A stretch of 64,000 nt of DNA, taken from NCBI RefSeq assembly GCF_038004425.1, contig NZ_JBBORC010000001.1:907001-971000 (forward strand), in the 5' to 3' direction. Below the pieces are notes generated by a model. The model did no database searches and had not been told where the DNA came from. It worked only from the letters and a program-made list of their open reading frames with translations. How positions within the stretch are numbered: the first letter of the stretch is position 1; each line of letters opens with the position of its first letter. Below, piece by piece: positions 59,887 to 64,000 of the stretch. A program made the translations under genes and the position numbers. The stretch is from Solibacillus sp. FSL W7-1464. GTDB taxonomy: Bacteria; Bacillota; Bacilli; Bacillales_A; Planococcaceae.

Positions 59887-59920
59887 AAACAACGTAAAAA
59901 AGTGTTTCACGTTGTTTTTA
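59887..59920 (+). terminator. Terminator-like hairpin in the opp leader
   Basis: 9-bp stem AAACAACGT/ACGTTGTTT with a 13-base loop and T-rich tail, about 60 bp after P1. It could be a leader attenuator or chance in AT-rich DNA. Confidence 0.4.
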
Positions 59921-59967
59921 TGTTGAAAAGGCATAATTATAATCATTAAACGTTAATTTTTATAATG

Positions 59968-59982
59968 AATTATCGGAAAATT
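59968..59982. promoter_or_regulatory. CodY-like box in the opp leader
   Basis: AATTATCGGAAAATT matches the CodY consensus AATTTTCWGAAAATT at 13 of 15 positions. It lies between the two opp promoters, 72 bp before the P2 -35. CodY represses peptide uptake in rich medium in many Firmicutes. Confidence 0.6.
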
Positions 59983-60053
59983 TAAATTTAAAAGAATAGT
60001 TTGCTATTGATAAATTTAAAATGTTAAATTAGAATAGTTAGAAAGTTTAATAA

Positions 60054-60082
60054 TTGACATCTAAATATATTTTATGGATAAT
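60054..60082 (+). promoter_or_regulatory. Proximal promoter (P2) of the opp operon
   Basis: TTGACA (60054-60059), 17-bp spacer, GATAAT (60077-60082). The start codon is 172 bp further. The 600-bp gap 59650-60253 holds the pyr terminator and these opp control elements. Confidence 0.72.
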
Positions 60083-60253
60083 TTACGAAGTGGTACAAAA
60101 AATTAACAAATTATTAATATTTTAAAAAGACTGAGTATTAGCAAGGTTTAAATTTTTTTGAAAAGGGTATTTAAATCTATTTGAAAAAATTTAATTATAG
60201 AGCGAGTTTAGCAGAGCCGAAGTTATGTTTAAGGAGAAAGGAGCGGTTATTTA

Positions 60254-61264
60254 ATGTCTACGAATGAATTATTAGAAATCCGAAATTTACGTACGAGTTT
60301 CCGAATTAAAGATACATACTACCCAGCTGTAGACAATGTTTCGTTAACGCTTCGCAAAAATGAGATTTTAGCAATTGTTGGTGAATCAGGTTGTGGGAAA
60401 AGTACTTTGGCAACATCAGTAGTAGGGTTGCACAATTCTGTTACTACAAAAGTTGAAGGGGAAATTCTTTACAACAATCAAAACTTGGTTAAATTGACAG
60501 ATGAACAGTTTAATAAGTTAAGAGGGAATGACATCGGTTTCATATTCCAGGATCCACTATCTGCATTAAACCCATTAATGCGCATCGGTGAGCAAATTGA
60601 GGAAGGGTTAATTTATCATACAAAATTAACTAAAGAACAACGTGAAAAACGTGTAATTGAATTATTGGATCAAGTAGGGATTCCGAATATGCAACGTGTT
60701 GCAAAACAATTCCCGCATCAGTTATCGGGTGGTATGCGTCAGCGTGTTATGATCGCCATCGCATTATCAGGAAAGCCTGCGATCATTATTGCGGACGAAC
60801 CGACAACAGCACTTGATGTAACAATCCAAGCACAAATTCTGGATTTATTGAAGTCACTGCAAGATGAAATACAATCAGGCATTATTTTAATTACACATGA
60901 CTTAGGGGTTGTTGCTGAAGTGGCAGACCGGGTAGCTGTAATGTATGCCGGAGAAGTAATAGAGGAAGCACCTGTTGTAGAATTATTCAGGAATCCGAAG
61001 CATCCGTACACAAGATCATTATTAAAATCAATACCTCAAACAAACAGTGAGAATGAAAAGTTAGAAATAATTCAAGGAATGGTTCCTTCTTTAATGAAGC
61101 TACCACGTCAAGGCTGCCGTTTCTCATCACGTGTCCCTTGGATTCCGCAATCAGCACATGAAGCAGATCCACAGCTTCATGAAGTAGCTCCTGGCCATCT
61201 TGTACGCTGTACTTGCTGGAAAGAATTCCGATTTGAGGATGAGGAAGGGAGCGTAAATCAATGA
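60254..61264 (+). CDS. Oligopeptide ABC transporter ATP-binding protein (OppD/AppD-type)
   Basis: A 336-residue ABC ATPase. Walker A is GESGCGKST near residue 43, the signature [12 protein letters not shown] near residue 158, and Walker [14 protein letters not shown] near residue 178. The C-terminal oligopeptide extension (from about residue 235) has cysteines in RQGCRFSS and RCTCW, as in OppD/DppD. With the F ATPase it powers peptide uptake. ATG at 60254 has GGAG upstream. The gene order D-F-B-C resembles the app system more than opp of B. subtilis; no binding protein precedes it. Confidence 0.92.
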   Translation: MSTNELLEIRNLRTSFRIKDTYYPAVDNVSLTLRKNEILAIVGESGCGKSTLATSVVGLHNSVTTKVEGEILYNNQNLVKLTDEQFNKLRGNDIGFIFQDPLSALNPLMRIGEQIEEGLIYHTKLTKEQREKRVIELLDQVGIPNMQRVAKQFPHQLSGGMRQRVMIAIALSGKPAIIIADEPTTALDVTIQAQILDLLKSLQDEIQSGIILITHDLGVVAEVADRVAVMYAGEVIEEAPVVELFRNPKHPYTRSLLKSIPQTNSENEKLEIIQGMVPSLMKLPRQGCRFSSRVPWIPQSAHEADPQLHEVAPGHLVRCTCWKEFRFEDEEGSVNQ

Positions 61265-62208
61265 GTTTCATGCAAGTAGAAGATTTAAAAGTTCACTATC
61301 CGATCCGGGGCGGGTTTTTCAACACGGTAGTCGATCATGTATATGCAGTAGATGGTGTAACGATGGAGTTTGACCGTGGAAAAACTTACGGTCTTGTAGG
61401 GGAATCCGGCTCAGGTAAATCAACAACCGGTAAAGCGATTATCGGATTGGAAAAAATCACATCAGGCCGTATTCTTTTCGAAGGTGAAGATGTTACAAAT
61501 GCACGCCGTAAACGTGATTCAGCATATAACCGGGATATCCAGATGATTTTCCAGGATTCACATTCCAGTATGAACCCGCGTAAACGTGTATTGGATATTT
61601 TAGCAGAGCCAATTCGTAATTTCCTGAAGTTGTCTCCGCAGGAAGAGCGCAAACGCATTAATGAGCTACTGGCAATTGTAGGGATGTCAGAGGACGTACT
61701 TCTTAAATATCCGCACGAATTCTCTGGTGGTCAAAAGCAACGTTTAGGGATTGCCCGTGCTGTTGCATGTAACCCGAAAATGATTATCGCGGATGAGCCG
61801 GTTTCAGCACTTGATTTATCCGTACAGGCACAAGTTTTAAACTTTATGAAGGATATTCAGGAGCAATATGGAATTAGTTATTTATTCATCTCTCACGATT
61901 TAGGTGTTGTTCGCCATATGTGTGACCACATCTCAATCATGTATAAAGGCAGATTCGTAGAAACAGGGAAGCGTGAAGATATTTACACAAACCCGCAGCA
62001 TATCTATACAAATCGCCTGCTGTCTGCAATTCCCGACATTGAGCCTGAAACACGTATTGAACGCAAGCTTGAGCGTCAGAAAGTTGAAGCGGCATATCGC
62101 CAGGAACAACATAAATATTATGACAAGGATGGAAAAGTATATCCTTTAAAATCGATTTCAGACTCACATCGAGTAGCAATGTCTGAAGATGAAAAGGAGC
62201 GTGTATAG
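61261..62208 (+). CDS. Oligopeptide ABC transporter ATP-binding protein (OppF/AppF-type)
   Basis: A 315-residue ABC ATPase. Walker A is GESGSGKST near residue 50, signature FSGGQKQRLGIA near residue 155, and Walker B MIIADEPVSALDLS near residue 175. QMIFQDSHSSMNPRKRV is the F-type Q-loop region. ATG at 61261 overlaps the D gene stop (ATGA). The C-terminal 60 residues are charged, as in OppF. Confidence 0.92.
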   Translation: MSFMQVEDLKVHYPIRGGFFNTVVDHVYAVDGVTMEFDRGKTYGLVGESGSGKSTTGKAIIGLEKITSGRILFEGEDVTNARRKRDSAYNRDIQMIFQDSHSSMNPRKRVLDILAEPIRNFLKLSPQEERKRINELLAIVGMSEDVLLKYPHEFSGGQKQRLGIARAVACNPKMIIADEPVSALDLSVQAQVLNFMKDIQEQYGISYLFISHDLGVVRHMCDHISIMYKGRFVETGKREDIYTNPQHIYTNRLLSAIPDIEPETRIERKLERQKVEAAYRQEQHKYYDKDGKVYPLKSISDSHRVAMSEDEKERV

Positions 62209-62209
62209 T

Positions 62210-63172
62210 ATGTGGAAAACGATAGTTCGCCGTGTATTAATAATGATTCCGCAGCTATTTATTTTAAGTCTCCTAATTTTCCTATTAGCGAAACAAATGC
62301 CCGGAGATCCATTTACAGGATTAATCACTCCGGAAACAGATCCGAATGTTATCGAAGAATTACGTGTTAAGTCAGGGTTCTATGATCCATGGTATGTACA
62401 ATACTACAACTGGATTTCAAATGCAGCACAAGGTGACTTCGGTCAAAGTTATACATTTAAAAAGCCAGTTGCAGATATTATCGGTGACCGTGCAATGAAT
62501 ACATTATTACTTTCATTGCTTAGTGTAGTTCTCCTTTATGTGCTGGCGATTCCTTTAGGAGTACTGGCTGGGCGTTACCACGATTCACTTTTGGATAAGT
62601 CGATTGTACTTTACAGCTTTATCTCTTATGCAATACCTGCATTCGTACTGTATTTAATTTTCGTATTCGTGTTCGGTTACCGGCTTATGTGGTTCCCGAC
62701 AAGCGGTACAGTGGATATAGGGGTGGACCCGGGAACCTGGAGTTATTATTGGAGTAAATTCTACCATTTATTATTACCGGCAGCCAGCTATGCATTATTA
62801 GCGACGACGGGTGTCATACAGTATTTGCGTTCGGAAATTATCGATGCGAAAACGATGGATTATGTAAAAACTGCCCGCAGTAAAGGGATTCCGATGAAGA
62901 AAGTGTATTCACGTCATATCTTCCGAAACTCCTTATTACCGATTGCCGCATTCTTAGGCTTCACAATTACTGGTTTACTTGGTGGATCAATTTTCATCGA
63001 AACAGTATTCGCCTATCCTGGTATGGGTAAATTATTTGTCGAATCCATTTTAAGTCGTGACTATAGTGTTATTACTTCATTGGTAATGTTATATGGCTTC
63101 TTAGCATTATTAGGTAGTCTATTATCCGATATTATTTTAAGTATTGTGGATCCGCGAATTCGCATAGACTAA
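62210..63172 (+). CDS. Oligopeptide ABC transporter permease (OppB/AppB-type)
   Basis: A 320-residue permease with about six membrane segments. The N-terminal IVRRVLIMIPQLFILSLL is the OppB family start, and the EAA coupling motif is DYVKTARSKGIPMKKVYSRH near residue 220. ATG at 62210 has AAAGGAG ten bases upstream; an ATG 21 bases earlier lies inside the F gene. It pairs with the C permease that follows. Confidence 0.92.
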   Translation: MWKTIVRRVLIMIPQLFILSLLIFLLAKQMPGDPFTGLITPETDPNVIEELRVKSGFYDPWYVQYYNWISNAAQGDFGQSYTFKKPVADIIGDRAMNTLLLSLLSVVLLYVLAIPLGVLAGRYHDSLLDKSIVLYSFISYAIPAFVLYLIFVFVFGYRLMWFPTSGTVDIGVDPGTWSYYWSKFYHLLLPAASYALLATTGVIQYLRSEIIDAKTMDYVKTARSKGIPMKKVYSRHIFRNSLLPIAAFLGFTITGLLGGSIFIETVFAYPGMGKLFVESILSRDYSVITSLVMLYGFLALLGSLLSDIILSIVDPRIRID

Positions 63173-63208
63173 TCAATTAATAATGACTAAGGAGAGGTGA
63201 TTTTAATC

Positions 63209-64000
63209 ATGGAAAACAAAAATGAACAGACAGTAGAAAAATTAGAATCTCAAAGCTCTCCACCAACTGGTATTCAAGTAATATGGCGAGAGTTTAAAAA
63301 AGATAAATTAGCAATGTTCTCATTAATAGGAAGCATCCTGCTAATGATTGCGATTATGTTCATGGCATTCTTCACTATTGATCAGACAGAAGTCATGAAA
63401 ATTCAGTTATTGGAGCGTTTTACTGAACCGGGTGTCCGAGGTTATCTGCTTGGAGCAGATGAAGCAGGACGGGATATGTTTGGCCAGCTGATCATTGGCG
63501 CTAAAAACTCGATCATCATTGCGGTTGCAATTACAATTATTGCAAACATAGTCGGGATTGCTCTTGGTATTATTATGGGTTATTACGGTGGCTTCATCGA
63601 TAATTTCTTCATGCGAATTATAGATTTCTTTATTACTCTACCAACTACAATGATTATCATCGTAGTAGTAACAATCATTCCATCTTACGGAATAATAGAT
63701 CTAATCTTAATTATTGCAGCATTTCAGTGGATGTCGACGGCCAGACTAGTGCGATCTAAAGCACTTTCTGAAGCACGACGCGATTACATCAGTGCTTCCA
63801 AAACAATGGGTACAAGTGATTTCGCGATCATGTTTAAAGGATTATTGCCAAACTTAAGCTCGCTCTTAATTGTTGAAGTGACATTGAGTTTTGCGGGAAA
63901 TGTAGGAATCGAAACAGGTCTTGCATTCTTAGGTTTCGGTTTACCACCGTCAACACCAAGTTTAGGAACTTTAGTAGGTTATGCTATGAACCCGATAATC
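63209..64000 (+). CDS. Oligopeptide ABC transporter permease (OppC/AppC-type), 3' end missing
   Basis: 264 codons lie inside the window and the frame stays open to its end. An N-terminal cytoplasmic tail is followed by a membrane segment at about residues 40-62, the OppC hallmark LLGADEAGRDMFGQLIIGAK near residue 80, and the EAA motif EARRDYISASKTMGTSDF near residue 190. ATG at 63209 follows AAGGAGAGGTGA. The binding-protein gene would be expected downstream. Confidence 0.92.
   Translation, partial: MENKNEQTVEKLESQSSPPTGIQVIWREFKKDKLAMFSLIGSILLMIAIMFMAFFTIDQTEVMKIQLLERFTEPGVRGYLLGADEAGRDMFGQLIIGAKNSIIIAVAITIIANIVGIALGIIMGYYGGFIDNFFMRIIDFFITLPTTMIIIVVVTIIPSYGIIDLILIIAAFQWMSTARLVRSKALSEARRDYISASKTMGTSDFAIMFKGLLPNLSSLLIVEVTLSFAGNVGIETGLAFLGFGLPPSTPSLGTLVGYAMNPII

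Overview
The window is chromosomal DNA of a low-GC, spore-forming member of the Bacillales. Gene order (coaD, ylbL, ylbM, ylbN, rpmF; then the division and cell-wall cluster; then spoIIGA, sigE, sigG; then ylmC to divIVA, ileS, lspA and the pyr operon) follows Bacillus subtilis closely. The missing neighbours (no murG or murB, no ylmD, no ylbK, no ylyA), the inserted repeats and the protein flavour suggest a Planococcaceae/Caryophanaceae relative such as Solibacillus or Lysinibacillus. The genus is inference, not shown by the sequence.

Layout. 1-9834: end of rsmD, coaD, a reverse-strand YlbJ-like membrane gene, ylbL, reverse-strand ylbM, ylbN-rpmF, an enoyl-CoA hydratase, an RsfA-type regulator, a biotin carrier with an acyl-CoA carboxyltransferase, a panE-like gene and a DUF3397 gene. 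9988-26737: bshC and then the dcw cluster (mraZ, rsmH, ftsL, pbpB, spoVD, mraY, murD, spoVE/ftsW, divIB, two DUF881 genes, sbp, ftsA, ftsZ). 27053-29459: the sporulation sigma genes spoIIGA-sigE and sigG. 29582-33019: ylmC, ylmE, sepF, ylmG, ylmH, divIVA. 33030-36323: an isoleucine T-box leader and ileS, then azlCD.

37455-45822 is the accessory part. A set of tandem terminators is followed by a cupin-type XRE regulator with a 16-bp-arm palindrome over its promoter, a hydantoinase/oxoprolinase pair (HyuA, HyuB), a small cupin, an M24 peptidase and an NCS1 permease, and then the stump of a REP-associated transposase. This block separates ileS from lspA and reads like an acquired catabolic island whose substrate is unknown.

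45823-59649: lspA, rluD, a 21-bp-period repeat array, then the complete pyrimidine operon (pyrR, pyrP, pyrB, pyrC, carA, carB, pyrK, pyrD, pyrF, pyrE) with two PyrR attenuators. 59650-64000: a 600-bp AT-rich leader with two promoters and a CodY-like box, followed by an oligopeptide ABC transporter (D, F, B and a C that runs off the end).

The most interesting unexplained items are a dispersed structured repeat family (three copies, one inside the ileS leader), the 21-bp heptad-like array in front of the pyr operon, and the Hyu island. Other points of note are a CTG start for spoVE, a four-site MraZ operator with 10-bp phasing, and sporulation promoters in front of spoVD and sigG.
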